A stretch of 5,339 nucleotides of DNA from Pseudomonadota bacterium (lineage in GTDB: Bacteria > Desulfobacterota > Anaeroferrophillalia > Anaeroferrophillales > Tharpellaceae): the NCBI GenBank assembly GCA_015486505.1, contig WFRP01000164.1:1-5339 (forward strand), read 5' to 3'. This document shows, one piece after another, positions 1 through 5,339 of the stretch. Numbering within the stretch: position 1 is the first letter of the stretch; the number at the start of each line of letters is the position of its first letter. Made by a program: the position numbers and the translations under genes. The notes below the pieces were generated by a model, which did not search any database, had not been told where the DNA came from, and saw nothing but the letters and a program-made list of their open reading frames with translations.

Positions 1-41
1 GCAAGGCCCTGTTTGGGTTGCGGGAGTTGTTCCCGCATTAG
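1..41 (+). repeat. Short palindromic repeat unit, copy A
   Basis: This unit contains a 7-bp perfect palindrome: TGCGGGA (19-25), a 5-nt loop, then TCCCGCA (31-37). It matches bases 111-151 at 37 of 41 positions by my hand alignment, so the two copies are direct repeats with a period of 110 bp. Related units recur in inverted orientation at the right end of the window. The feature starts at the window edge, so its true left boundary is unknown. It looks like a REP-type dispersed intergenic repeat; the family is not one I can name. Confidence 0.8.
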
Positions 42-108
42 TACCTTACAGGTTATTTTCGGTTTGAAAAAACAAGAAAATGTTCTGATAAGAGTACTTA
101 TTTGCGGG
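32..108. repeat. Long imperfect hairpin between the two short palindromes
   Basis: The left arm (32-60, beginning CCCGCATTAGTACCTTACAG) pairs imperfectly with the right arm (76-108, ending GTACTTATTTGCGGG). Matching blocks are CCCGCA/TGCGGG, GTAC/GTAC, CTTA/TAAG, CAG/CTG and ATTTTC/GAAAAT, separated by one- to three-base bulges. The loop is about 15 nt and A-rich. Both arms recur with no change in the inverted copy at the right end, while the loop differs in length and sequence. That suggests the stem is the conserved part, either as a structured RNA or as the DNA substrate of a mobilising enzyme. No protein is encoded. Confidence 0.7.
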
Positions 109-110
109 CC

Positions 111-151
111 GCAAGGCTCCGTTTGGGTTGCGGGATCTGTTCCCGCATTAG
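111..151 (+). repeat. Short palindromic repeat unit, copy B
   Basis: This is the second direct copy of the 41-bp unit at 1-41. Its palindrome is TGCGGGA (129-135), loop TCTGT, TCCCGCA (141-147). The stem is unchanged relative to copy A; the four differences lie in the loop and in the flank. It forms the right boundary of the repeat element, since the sequence after GCATTAG differs at each of the three sites visible in the window. Confidence 0.8.
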
Positions 152-153
152 CA

Positions 154-276
154 TTGCAACTGTTTGAGCGTAAGCGGGTTTTGCAAGGCGGGCGCAGCGA
201 GCGTAAGGAAAAACAGAAATCTTAACGCCTGGCGGAGAAAAACCGCGCCCGACCCCGGATTCGGCTGAATAGTTAC
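154..276. other. Non-coding stretch between repeat and operon
   Basis: No credible gene is seen here. Small repeated words are present: TTGCAA at 154-159 and 181-186 (self-complementary, so it could form a 6-bp stem), GAGCGTAAG as a direct repeat near 166 and 200, and CTGTTT near 160 facing AAACAG near 212. A short palindrome ATTC-ggct-GAAT lies near 259-270. The operon promoter probably lies in this stretch or the repeat before it, but I found no convincing -35/-10 pair. A short open frame covering 13-225 runs through the palindromes and is not considered coding. Confidence 0.4.
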
Positions 277-304
277 GTTTAAGTTTACTGGTTTAAGTTT
301 ACTG
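277..304 (+). repeat. Perfect 14-bp tandem duplication
   Basis: GTTTAAGTTTACTG occurs twice, back to back (277-290 and 291-304), ending one base before the purine run of the cvpA ribosome binding site. It may be a simple slippage duplication in the leader, or paired binding sites for a regulator. Nothing in the sequence distinguishes these. Confidence 0.85.
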
Positions 305-305
305 G

Positions 306-312
306 AAAGGAG
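306..312 (+). promoter_or_regulatory. Ribosome binding site of cvpA
   Basis: AAAGGAG lies six bases before the TTG at 319. It is a near-consensus Shine-Dalgarno sequence and is the reason for preferring the TTG start; no ATG offers a comparable position at the beginning of the family-conserved N-terminus. Confidence 0.8.
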
Positions 313-318
313 ATAATT

Positions 319-864
319 TTGCTGAATTCACTGGATGTTATAATCATAGTGGTTGTTATGATCGGGACTTATTGGGGTTCGACCCGCGGTTTATTGGCTG
401 AGGTGATTGCTCTGATCGGGGTTTTCGTCGGTATTCTGTCCGCATCGCGTTTCTATCTTAAAGCGGTTGATGTTCTGCTGCCGGTTTTGCGCGATCAGGA
501 AATCACAACATTTATCGCTTTCCTGGTTATTTACGCACTCGCTGTTTTATCTTTTTTCCTGGTTCACCTGTTGGTTAAATCAAATATGGCGGGCGGCGCG
601 ATTACCCCGGTGAGCCGTCTGCTTGCCGCTGTACTCGGCGGCTTGAAGAGCGCGGTCTTTATTGCGATGATTCTCTTGCTGGTCGTCTTTCTCTGGGGGC
701 CGCAGAACACCTTTACCGACGGTTCAAAAATGCTGCCGAAAATTATGCCTCATTGCCGGCCGGTATTGTCCCTGTTGCCGGAAACTATGCAGGAGCCCCT
801 GGGTGAATATCTGGATGGTCTGGAAGCCTCTGACGCTGATACTGTGGTGGAAAAGGGAGAGTAA
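319..864 (+). CDS. cvpA: CvpA family membrane protein
   Basis: Predicted 181-residue inner-membrane protein of the CvpA (colicin V production) family. The start is TTG, supported by a strong ribosome binding site. Four hydrophobic segments are visible at about residues 5-19, 25-43, 62-85 and 102-126. The first two are separated by a G-S-T-R-G turn followed by L-L-A-E, which matches the family's usual 'G-x-x-R-G-x-x-x-E' signature after the first helix; this and the length (typical family size about 160-190) support the call. The C-terminal tail from about 130 is hydrophilic and ends in an acidic stretch. CvpA homologues are linked to colicin V export and, in some enterobacteria, to envelope stress and bile tolerance, but the molecular function is not settled. 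Here it is the first gene of the run and ends four bases before the next start. It could be named only at family level; orthology to E. coli cvpA is not claimed, and the usual purF neighbour is not seen. Confidence 0.85.
   Translation: MLNSLDVIIIVVVMIGTYWGSTRGLLAEVIALIGVFVGILSASRFYLKAVDVLLPVLRDQEITTFIAFLVIYALAVLSFFLVHLLVKSNMAGGAITPVSRLLAAVLGGLKSAVFIAMILLLVVFLWGPQNTFTDGSKMLPKIMPHCRPVLSLLPETMQEPLGEYLDGLEASDADTVVEKGE
855..860 (+). promoter_or_regulatory. Ribosome binding site deciding the GTG start of gene 2
   Basis: GGGAGA, inside the last codons of cvpA, ends eight bases before the GTG at 869. This spacing favours GTG 869 over the in-frame ATG at 803, which lies 62 bases inside cvpA and would put 22 Trp-rich residues ahead of a good signal peptide. 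Confidence 0.65.
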
Positions 865-868
865 GTCT

Positions 869-2173
869 GTGAAAAAATTCAACTTCTCAGAAGCGGAGAG
901 ATATCTTATTGTGGTTGTGTTCTCTGTTTTTGTGATTATTGCTGTAAGTTCAAATGTTTATGCTGATACTGTAGTTAAAACCATTTCCGGTCAGGCTGTA
1001 CTTACCGACGGGGTTGAAAAAGCCCGGAAAGAATCAATTAATGACGCTTTGGGCGAGGCTCTGAACAGTTATATTTATGACGATTTAGCGGTAAATCATA
1101 AATTTGAGCCGCAGATAGATGAAATAATAATCAAAAATCGCAACCGTTATATCAAAAAATTTGCCATTCAGAATGAACATACCCTGGGGGAACTTTATCA
1201 GATAGAATTACGGATTGAACTTAAGCGCGGGTTGATAGAGCGGGATCTGAAGAAAATTGAGAAACCGGAAAAACTTAAAGTTAAAAACCTCCTGCTGGTA
1301 TTTCTGGCGTCGAAAACCGATTCAGCCGCCCCGGCTGCCGACAGTGACGATAATGAAACAGAATTATCGACTCAGGTTCTGAAGCAGACAGCGCTGGAAC
1401 GTGAATTGAAACAGGAACTTGCGGTCTACGGTTTTACCCTGTCAGGTGCGGATGAACTGACGCCGGAGTTGAAATCGACGATGAGTGCGCTTTTGGATGC
1501 GGGCGGGAGTTCAGCCCTCAAGGAGTTTAATTCGGCCTGGTTCAAGGGCTTGTTCGCCGGAGATTTGCTGATCGTTGTACGCCCGGGCGCGGTACGGGAG
1601 GAGAGGATCGTTTCCCTGAGAAAATCATTCTGGCAGAGTCAGGCGGAGATTATTTTTATCGATATGAAAAACGCGGCAATTACCCGCTTGCCGATGATTG
1701 AGACGAAAATTGTCGGTGATGATTACGTTCTCGGAATGGAACGTTTAAGCCGGGAGTTAAGTGACAAGGTCAGCGCCCGGATAATTGACCGCCTGTTACG
1801 GGATTATGTTGTCCCCGGCGGCAATGAGGCCCGGATTGAACTGCAATGCCTGGGGTTTCGGCAACCGTCGGATTTTACGGCTTTCAAGGAACGTCTTCAA
1901 GCGCTGCGGACGATAAACAAGGTTGTCTTGAAAGAGTTGACGGCTGGTTCTTTGACCATCGAAATAAGCACTTTGTCTCCGGCGGAACTGCTGGGGGAAT
2001 GGCTTAATAACACGGCTGGTAAAAATCTGAATTTTCATCTGAATGCGACTCTGTTGCCGTGGCCGGCGCCGCCGTCTTTCAGCGAGCGGCCCGCTGGCAA
2101 TAATTCGCTACCCATAACTCCCCGCCGCTATCTGGTTCAGGTCATCTATGACGGTGCGCCGGACAGTCTTTGA
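869..2173 (+). CDS. Secreted protein with FlgT-N-like domain
   Basis: Predicted 434-residue exported protein. From the GTG start the N-terminus has a Lys-Lys charged end, a hydrophobic core at residues 12-27 and a likely signal peptidase site V-Y-A|D after residue 32, so the mature protein should be periplasmic or surface located. Residues about 35-130 resemble the N-terminal domain of flagellar assembly protein FlgT: a G-x-A start, an A-R-x-x-x-x-x-D-A-L-x-x-A-L helix (52-65), an N-R-x-R-Y-I motif, then a Tyr-containing beta strand ending in a charged helix. In Vibrio, FlgT is part of the flagellar H-ring; the domain also occurs in unrelated exported proteins. Residues about 140-315 could be a CsgG/TolB-type alpha/beta domain, and about 325-390 a small alpha/beta repeat, but I cannot name either. 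The C-terminus is Pro-rich. The first third is noticeably AT-richer than the rest. It overlaps tilS by 26 bp. No flagellar gene is nearby, so a flagellar role is doubtful; I give no gene symbol. Confidence 0.75.
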   Translation: MKKFNFSEAERYLIVVVFSVFVIIAVSSNVYADTVVKTISGQAVLTDGVEKARKESINDALGEALNSYIYDDLAVNHKFEPQIDEIIIKNRNRYIKKFAIQNEHTLGELYQIELRIELKRGLIERDLKKIEKPEKLKVKNLLLVFLASKTDSAAPAADSDDNETELSTQVLKQTALERELKQELAVYGFTLSGADELTPELKSTMSALLDAGGSSALKEFNSAWFKGLFAGDLLIVVRPGAVREERIVSLRKSFWQSQAEIIFIDMKNAAITRLPMIETKIVGDDYVLGMERLSRELSDKVSARIIDRLLRDYVVPGGNEARIELQCLGFRQPSDFTAFKERLQALRTINKVVLKELTAGSLTIEISTLSPAELLGEWLNNTAGKNLNFHLNATLLPWPAPPSFSERPAGNNSLPITPRRYLVQVIYDGAPDSL

Positions 2174-3590
2174 GGCCTTAGCCGCTCTTTTGTCGGCAAC
2201 CGGAGCGGTTGAAATCTGGGTTGCCTGTTCCGGCGGCCTTGATTCCATGACGCTTTTGGCTTTGGTTAAGGAATTTGCCCGGGATAAATCATTAAGCGTC
2301 GGCGTTGTCCATCTGAATCATAACCTGCGCCCGGAAGCGGTTGCCGATGAGCTGTTTGTCGTAGATTACGCGCTGAAATCAGGTTTGCCTCTGGTGCTGG
2401 GGCAGGTCCGGAATCTGCGAAAAGAGATTTCGCAAAGTTCGCAGTCTCTGGAAACCGCCGCTCGTAATCATCGTTACGCTTTTTTTGAACGCCTGCTCGA
2501 GTGCCGGAAATCGGCTCTGTTGGTGACTGCGCATAATGCCACCGACCAGGTTGAAACGATGCTGATGAATCTGTTACGGGGCACCGGTTTGCGCGGAGTC
2601 AAGGGGATTCCCCGGCTTCGGGGGCGCATCGGGCGGCCGCTGTTGCTGCTGCCCCGGGCCCGGCTTGAGGATTATGTAACCGCTCACCGGATTCCTTTTC
2701 GTGAAGATCCCAGTAACCTCTCTTTAGAGTTTACCCGTAACCGGATTCGGCATAAATTGCTGCCGGTTATCCGCAGTCTCGGCGCTGACGGGGTCGAAGA
2801 AAGAATTGCCGGGGCCGGATTGCGTCTGGCGGCTGATCTTAAAATTATCGATTGTAAAGTTGATGCTCTTTGGCGCAAAGTTGAATATGTTGATTGCGGT
2901 ATTGTGATTTCGCGCCGGTTGCTGCAGCAGAGCGCGGTGGAAATTCTGCCCCATCTCTTCGGGCGTATGATTCGGCAGAGCGGCGGGGTCAACCAGGTTC
3001 CCGCCCGGGTTCTCGATGATCTTGCAGCACTGGTCGGAGAAATCGGTGAATCCCGTCAAGGCCATTATGATTTAGGTAAAGGTCTGGTATTTAAAGTCTT
3101 GCCTGATTGGGTATATGTCGGGAAAGAGTGTGCTTCCGCTGTGTTCGCGGCCGCTGTGCCGGAATATCAGGTGCGGCTTCCGGATTATGGTACTTATCCG
3201 GTGCCGCATATTTGCGCTAAACTCAGAATCAGCCCGCCGCTTAAACTTGAATTAAACCGTAACTCCGGCAGCCCGCCGTTTTCCGGCCGGATTGCATCCG
3301 GATTCACGGAAACGGTGGCGGCTGATCGTCTCGAATTTCCGTTGCTTTTGCGTAACCGGCGGCCGGGAGACAGTTTTCAGCCACTGGGAATGAACGGGCG
3401 CCGCTGCAAATTAAAGAAATTTTTTAGCAGCCGGGCTTTGTCCCGGCGTGAACGTTCATTGCAGCCGCTGCTTTGTAACGCGGCCGGTGAAATCATCTGG
3501 GTTGTCGGGAAACGGCTGGATCATCGTTTCCGGGTCACCCCGGCAACCTGCAACGTGGTAAAATTAGACTATTTTTGCGATGAGTCATAA
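2148..3590 (+). CDS. tilS: tRNA(Ile)-lysidine synthase TilS
   Basis: Predicted 480-residue cytoplasmic enzyme that attaches lysine to C34 of the tRNA(Ile) CAU anticodon using ATP, changing its codon specificity from AUG to AUA and its charging from Met to Ile. The family is essential in most bacteria. The ATP-pyrophosphatase P-loop S-G-G-L-D-S is at 28-33; H-L-N-H-N-L-R follows at 55-61, L-E-T-A-A-R-N-H-R-Y at 101-110 and H-N-A-T-D-Q-V-E-T at 129-137, all TilS signatures, then R-E-D-P-S-N and N-R-I-R-H near 185-200. The C-terminal substrate-binding domain is present, with R-R-P-G-D-S-F-Q-P-L-G and K-L-K-K-F-F in the last 80 residues. The length fits the long, three-domain form of the family and nothing appears missing. 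The ATG lies inside the end of the preceding gene with only a weak AGG ahead of it, pointing to translational coupling. It overlaps larC by 11 bp. Confidence 0.97.
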   Translation: MTVRRTVFEALAALLSATGAVEIWVACSGGLDSMTLLALVKEFARDKSLSVGVVHLNHNLRPEAVADELFVVDYALKSGLPLVLGQVRNLRKEISQSSQSLETAARNHRYAFFERLLECRKSALLVTAHNATDQVETMLMNLLRGTGLRGVKGIPRLRGRIGRPLLLLPRARLEDYVTAHRIPFREDPSNLSLEFTRNRIRHKLLPVIRSLGADGVEERIAGAGLRLAADLKIIDCKVDALWRKVEYVDCGIVISRRLLQQSAVEILPHLFGRMIRQSGGVNQVPARVLDDLAALVGEIGESRQGHYDLGKGLVFKVLPDWVYVGKECASAVFAAAVPEYQVRLPDYGTYPVPHICAKLRISPPLKLELNRNSGSPPFSGRIASGFTETVAADRLEFPLLLRNRRPGDSFQPLGMNGRRCKLKKFFSSRALSRRERSLQPLLCNAAGEIIWVVGKRLDHRFRVTPATCNVVKLDYFCDES

Positions 3591-4851
3591 AGTACTTTTT
3601 ATAGATCCGATCGGCGGCCTCAGCGGCGATATGTTTCTCGGGGCTTTTCTGGATATGGGCCTGCCGCCGGAATTTTTGCGAACGGGGCTCGAAAAAGTGG
3701 GGCTGCGGCGTTTTTTCGAGCTGCGGGTGACGACGGTTACCAGACATCAGATTGCCGCCCGCAAGATCGAATTTCCGGGCCGGGAAGAAGCCTTGACTGA
3801 CCCGGCCCCGCGGACCTTGGCGGCGGTAAAAGATTTTCTGGCCGCGGCCAAACTGCCGCCGGCAATTCAGAATTTCAGTCTGCAGGTTTTTACGCATCTG
3901 GCCCGGGCTGAAGCCCGGGTCCACGGGGTCAGTATTGAAAAGGTCCATTTTCACGAAGTCGGCGACTATGACACGCTGGCCGATATCGTCGGGACGGCGC
4001 TGGCTCTGGAGTGGCTGCAGCCTGAATATTTAAGCCTGAAAGCGATACCGTTAGGTTCCGGTGAGGTTGATTGCGCGCATGGCCGCCTGCCGGTGCCGGT
4101 TCCGGCGGTTATGGCCCTGCTTGAAGACTTGCCGGTATATGCGGGCGGGATTGAGGCCGAGCTGGTGACTCCGACCGGGGCGGCAATTATCAAAACTCTG
4201 GTCGAAATGCTGGCGCCGGTTGCGGGTATGGTCTGCAAACTCGGCCGTAGCGGCTATGGCGCCGGCCGCCGGGATCATTCGCAAAAACCGAATCTCCTGC
4301 GTCTTGCTTCAGGAATGGTCGCGGCTCCGGCGGCTCCGGCGGCAGCACTGAAAAATGACTCTTTCAGTTTGGAAACTTTAATCACTCTCGAAGCGGCCAT
4401 CGACGATATGACGCCGGAAAAAATCGCCTGTCTCAAAGAAAGACTGCGGGCTGATGGAGCTTTGGAGGTGGCCGACCGGCCGCTTTTTATGAAAAAGGGG
4501 CGTCTGGGGAATAATCTGCTGGTGTTGCTTAAACCGGAAGCGGAAGAGAAAATTATCGAACGAATCTTTACGGAGAGTACAACCCTGGGCATTCGCCGGT
4601 CTGTCGGTGAACGCTATTTCCTCGAGCGCGAGATCTCGGTGCAGCCGACCTCATTTGGTGAAATCCGCTGCAAGATCGCCTATGACAAATCGGGCCGGCC
4701 TTTAAACTTAAAACTCGAACATGATGACCTGGTTCGTCTGGCTGAAAAACACTCCCTTCCCATAACCCGCCTCGAGCAGCTTATCCTTGCTGAATTGGTA
4801 ATCCCTGCGAACGACCAAACTCACTGGTTTCTACGGAGCGTAGCGGAGTAA
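3580..4851 (+). CDS. larC: Nickel-pincer cofactor biosynthesis protein LarC
   Basis: Predicted 423-residue LarC (formerly DUF111), the CTP-dependent cyclometallase that inserts nickel into the pyridinium-3,5-bisthiocarboxylate mononucleotide to finish the nickel-pincer cofactor of lactate racemase LarA and its relatives. Visible signatures: G-G-L-S-G-D-M near 12-18, H-F-H-E-V-G at 123-128, A-H-G-R-L-P-V-P at 166-173, T-P-T-G-A-A at 197-202, G-Y-G-A-G-R-R-D at 225-232, D-D-M-T-P-E at 275-280, M-K-K-G-R at 304-308 and T-T-L-G-I-R at 334-339. Both halves lie in one reading frame, joined by an Ala/Pro linker (about 248-257) encoded by a tandem GCGGCTCCG repeat. In Lactiplantibacillus plantarum the halves are encoded as larC1 and larC2 joined by frameshifting; that is not needed here. 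The ATG overlaps the end of tilS and no clear ribosome binding site precedes it, so translation is probably coupled. No larA, larB or larE is in the window. The last ~13 residues look atypical and lie in a region of small repeats. Confidence 0.95.
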   Translation: MSHKVLFIDPIGGLSGDMFLGAFLDMGLPPEFLRTGLEKVGLRRFFELRVTTVTRHQIAARKIEFPGREEALTDPAPRTLAAVKDFLAAAKLPPAIQNFSLQVFTHLARAEARVHGVSIEKVHFHEVGDYDTLADIVGTALALEWLQPEYLSLKAIPLGSGEVDCAHGRLPVPVPAVMALLEDLPVYAGGIEAELVTPTGAAIIKTLVEMLAPVAGMVCKLGRSGYGAGRRDHSQKPNLLRLASGMVAAPAAPAAALKNDSFSLETLITLEAAIDDMTPEKIACLKERLRADGALEVADRPLFMKKGRLGNNLLVLLKPEAEEKIIERIFTESTTLGIRRSVGERYFLEREISVQPTSFGEIRCKIAYDKSGRPLNLKLEHDDLVRLAEKHSLPITRLEQLILAELVIPANDQTHWFLRSVAE

Positions 4852-4866
4852 AAAATCCAGTGCAGT
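4819..4866. other. Inverted repeat across the larC stop codon
   Basis: ACTCACTGG (4819-4827) can pair with CCAGTGcAGT (4857-4866), with further TTT/AAA and TAC/GTA pairing inside, and a smaller CTAC-ggagc-GTAG stem within the loop. The larC stop codon lies inside the hairpin. There is no T-run directly after the stem on either strand, so this is not a standard intrinsic terminator; it may still stabilise or end the transcript. Confidence 0.45.
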
Positions 4867-4890
4867 GATTTGTTGGCGAAAGCAAAATTT

Positions 4891-5105
4891 TTGGAGAAAA
4901 TCATCTGCAGTTTTTCGAGCCTGTTTCAGAATATGAGACAACGTTGAGCGTTTAATCGGCTTATGAGCAGGCACGATTATTTAGAGTTTCATTTTATATA
5001 TGCTTTTGTAGTCGGATATGTGAACCACGTTGGCGAACTATCATATCCATCACGCTGTAACGCCTTGATTACCTTATCATAGTTCAGGCTCGGAATCTTA
5101 CTCAT
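4891..5105 (-). pseudogene. hicA: Degraded hicA toxin gene
   Basis: Reading the minus strand from ATG 5105, three frames together rebuild a HicA-like mRNA-interferase toxin. Segment 1 is M-S-K-I-P-S-L-N-Y-D-K-V-I-K-A-L-Q-R-D-G (first frame, to about 5043). Segment 2 is V-R-Q-R-G-S-H-I-R-L-Q-K-H (frame from 5038, stop TAA at 4996-4994). Segment 3 is V-P-A-H-K-P-I-K-R-S-T-L-S-H-I-L-K (frame from 4974), ending D-D-F-L-Q at 4891. HicA proteins cleave mRNA through a dsRBD-like fold with a catalytic His in the G-S-H motif, which is still readable. At least two frameshifts and one in-frame stop separate the pieces, so no functional toxin can be made. The last frame stays open to a TAG at 4833-4831, antisense to the end of larC. 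The start overlaps the hicB stop by 4 nt (ATGA), the usual arrangement of a hicBA pair. Confidence 0.85.
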
Positions 5106-5194
5106 ATTGCCAATTCCAACTCTTCAGTATTAGGAACGGCTAAAATATCATCCTTCACAGGTTCTAAGTAAAGCTCGATTGCCTCTTTAATATT
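5102..5194 (-). pseudogene. hicB: 3' fragment of hicB antitoxin gene
   Basis: The minus strand reads N-I-K-E-A-I-E-L-Y-L-E-P-V-K from 5194, then D-D-I-L-A-V-P-N-T-E-E-L-E-L-A-I and TGA at 5104-5102. N-I-K-E-A-I-E-L-Y-L is the characteristic helix that follows the RNase-H-like fold of HicB antitoxins. HicB neutralises HicA and usually represses its own promoter through a C-terminal DNA-binding part. Everything before this helix, including the start codon, is missing: the repeat element begins two bases upstream. The frame stays open a little way into the repeat until a TAA but has no plausible start. The missing 5' part may lie beyond the repeat, outside the window. Confidence 0.8.
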
Positions 5195-5195
5195 T

Positions 5196-5339
5196 CTAAT
5201 GCGGGAACTATCCCGCAACCCAAAAGAAAGTTTTCGGCCCGCAAATAAGTACTCTTATCAGAACATTTTCTGATTATTAAATCTTGTTTTTTGGTACAGA
5301 AAATAACCTGTAAGGTACTAATGCGGGAACTATCTCCGC
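5196..5339 (-). repeat. Inverted copy of the structured repeat element
   Basis: On the minus strand this repeats the element at 20-151: a short palindrome (with TGCGGGA 5200-5206 and TCCCGCA 5211-5217 on the plus strand), a long imperfect hairpin (5238-5327), and a second short palindrome cut by the window edge. A 35-nt block (5236-5270 against 76-110) and a 32-nt block (5299-5330 against 29-60) are identical to the left copy by eye. The loop between them is 28 nt here against 15 nt on the left, sharing only an AAAAAACAA core, and the spacer to the outer palindrome (5221-5235) has diverged while keeping its length. It abuts the hicB fragment, which points to insertion into that gene. Confidence 0.8.

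Noticed and set aside
1..151. Possible CRISPR array from repeated palindromes
   Set aside because: Only two direct copies, 110 bp apart, and the intervening sequence is itself conserved in the right-hand copy, unlike CRISPR spacers.
13..225. Short plus-strand open frame of 70 codons
   Set aside because: It runs through the palindromic repeats and the hairpin, has no ribosome binding site, and resembles no protein I recognise.
312..317. GATAAT as a -10 promoter box
   Set aside because: It overlaps the ribosome binding site, lies two bases before the start codon and has no matching -35 element; it is more simply the spacer.
803..868. Upstream ATG start for gene 2 inside cvpA
   Set aside because: It would add 22 Trp-rich residues before the signal peptide; GTG 869 has a well-spaced GGGAGA and gives a standard export signal.
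1796..2038. Minus-strand open frame antisense to gene 2
   Set aside because: It is a shadow of the plus-strand coding frame with no recognisable domain and no initiation signal.
2684..3065. Two overlapping minus-strand frames antisense to tilS
   Set aside because: Both lie entirely within a confidently identified tilS and show low-complexity, Arg/Ser-rich shadow translation.
3535..4592. Several minus-strand frames antisense to larC
   Set aside because: They overlap one another and the complete larC frame; composition is typical of reverse translation of a GC-rich gene.
4819..4866. Rho-independent terminator after larC
   Set aside because: The stem is long and interrupted and no T-run follows it on either strand, so it was listed only as an inverted repeat.

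Overview
The window holds a four-gene, plus-strand, head-to-tail gene run (about 319-4851): a CvpA-family membrane protein, a secreted protein with a FlgT-N-like domain, tRNA(Ile)-lysidine synthase (tilS), and the nickel-pincer cofactor nickel-insertion protein (larC). The genes are tightly packed (4-nt gap, 26-nt overlap, 11-nt overlap), which suggests one transcript with translational coupling. Two of the four starts are non-ATG (TTG for cvpA, GTG for gene 2); each is set by a well-placed purine-rich ribosome binding site.

The moderate GC content, the Gram-negative-type exported protein with an FlgT-N-like domain, and the combination of genes suggest a Gram-negative bacterium. A Desulfobacterota/'deltaproteobacterial' type is my best guess, but no rRNA or lineage marker is present, so this is only an inference.

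Layout. Bases 1-153 are a structured repeat: two 41-bp direct copies of a short palindromic unit enclosing a long imperfect hairpin. Bases 154-305 are non-coding and carry small repeats, ending in a perfect 14-bp tandem duplication just before the cvpA ribosome binding site. Bases 319-4851 are the operon. Bases 4852-5194 hold the minus-strand remains of a hicBA toxin-antitoxin module: a hicA broken by frameshifts and a stop, and only the last 30 codons of hicB. Bases 5196-5339 are an inverted copy of the same structured repeat, sitting exactly where the rest of hicB should be and running off the window edge.

How the genes fit together. TilS modifies the tRNA(Ile) CAU anticodon in the cytoplasm. 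LarC inserts nickel into the pincer nucleotide cofactor used by lactate-racemase-like enzymes. CvpA and the FlgT-N-like protein belong to the envelope. No shared pathway is evident, so this looks like a co-transcribed housekeeping cluster rather than a dedicated system. The most unusual content is the flanking repeat: its arms are conserved between copies while its loop has diverged, it is present in inverted orientation on both sides of the operon, and it has apparently interrupted a hicB gene. I see no evidence for a wholly new defence or metabolic system.
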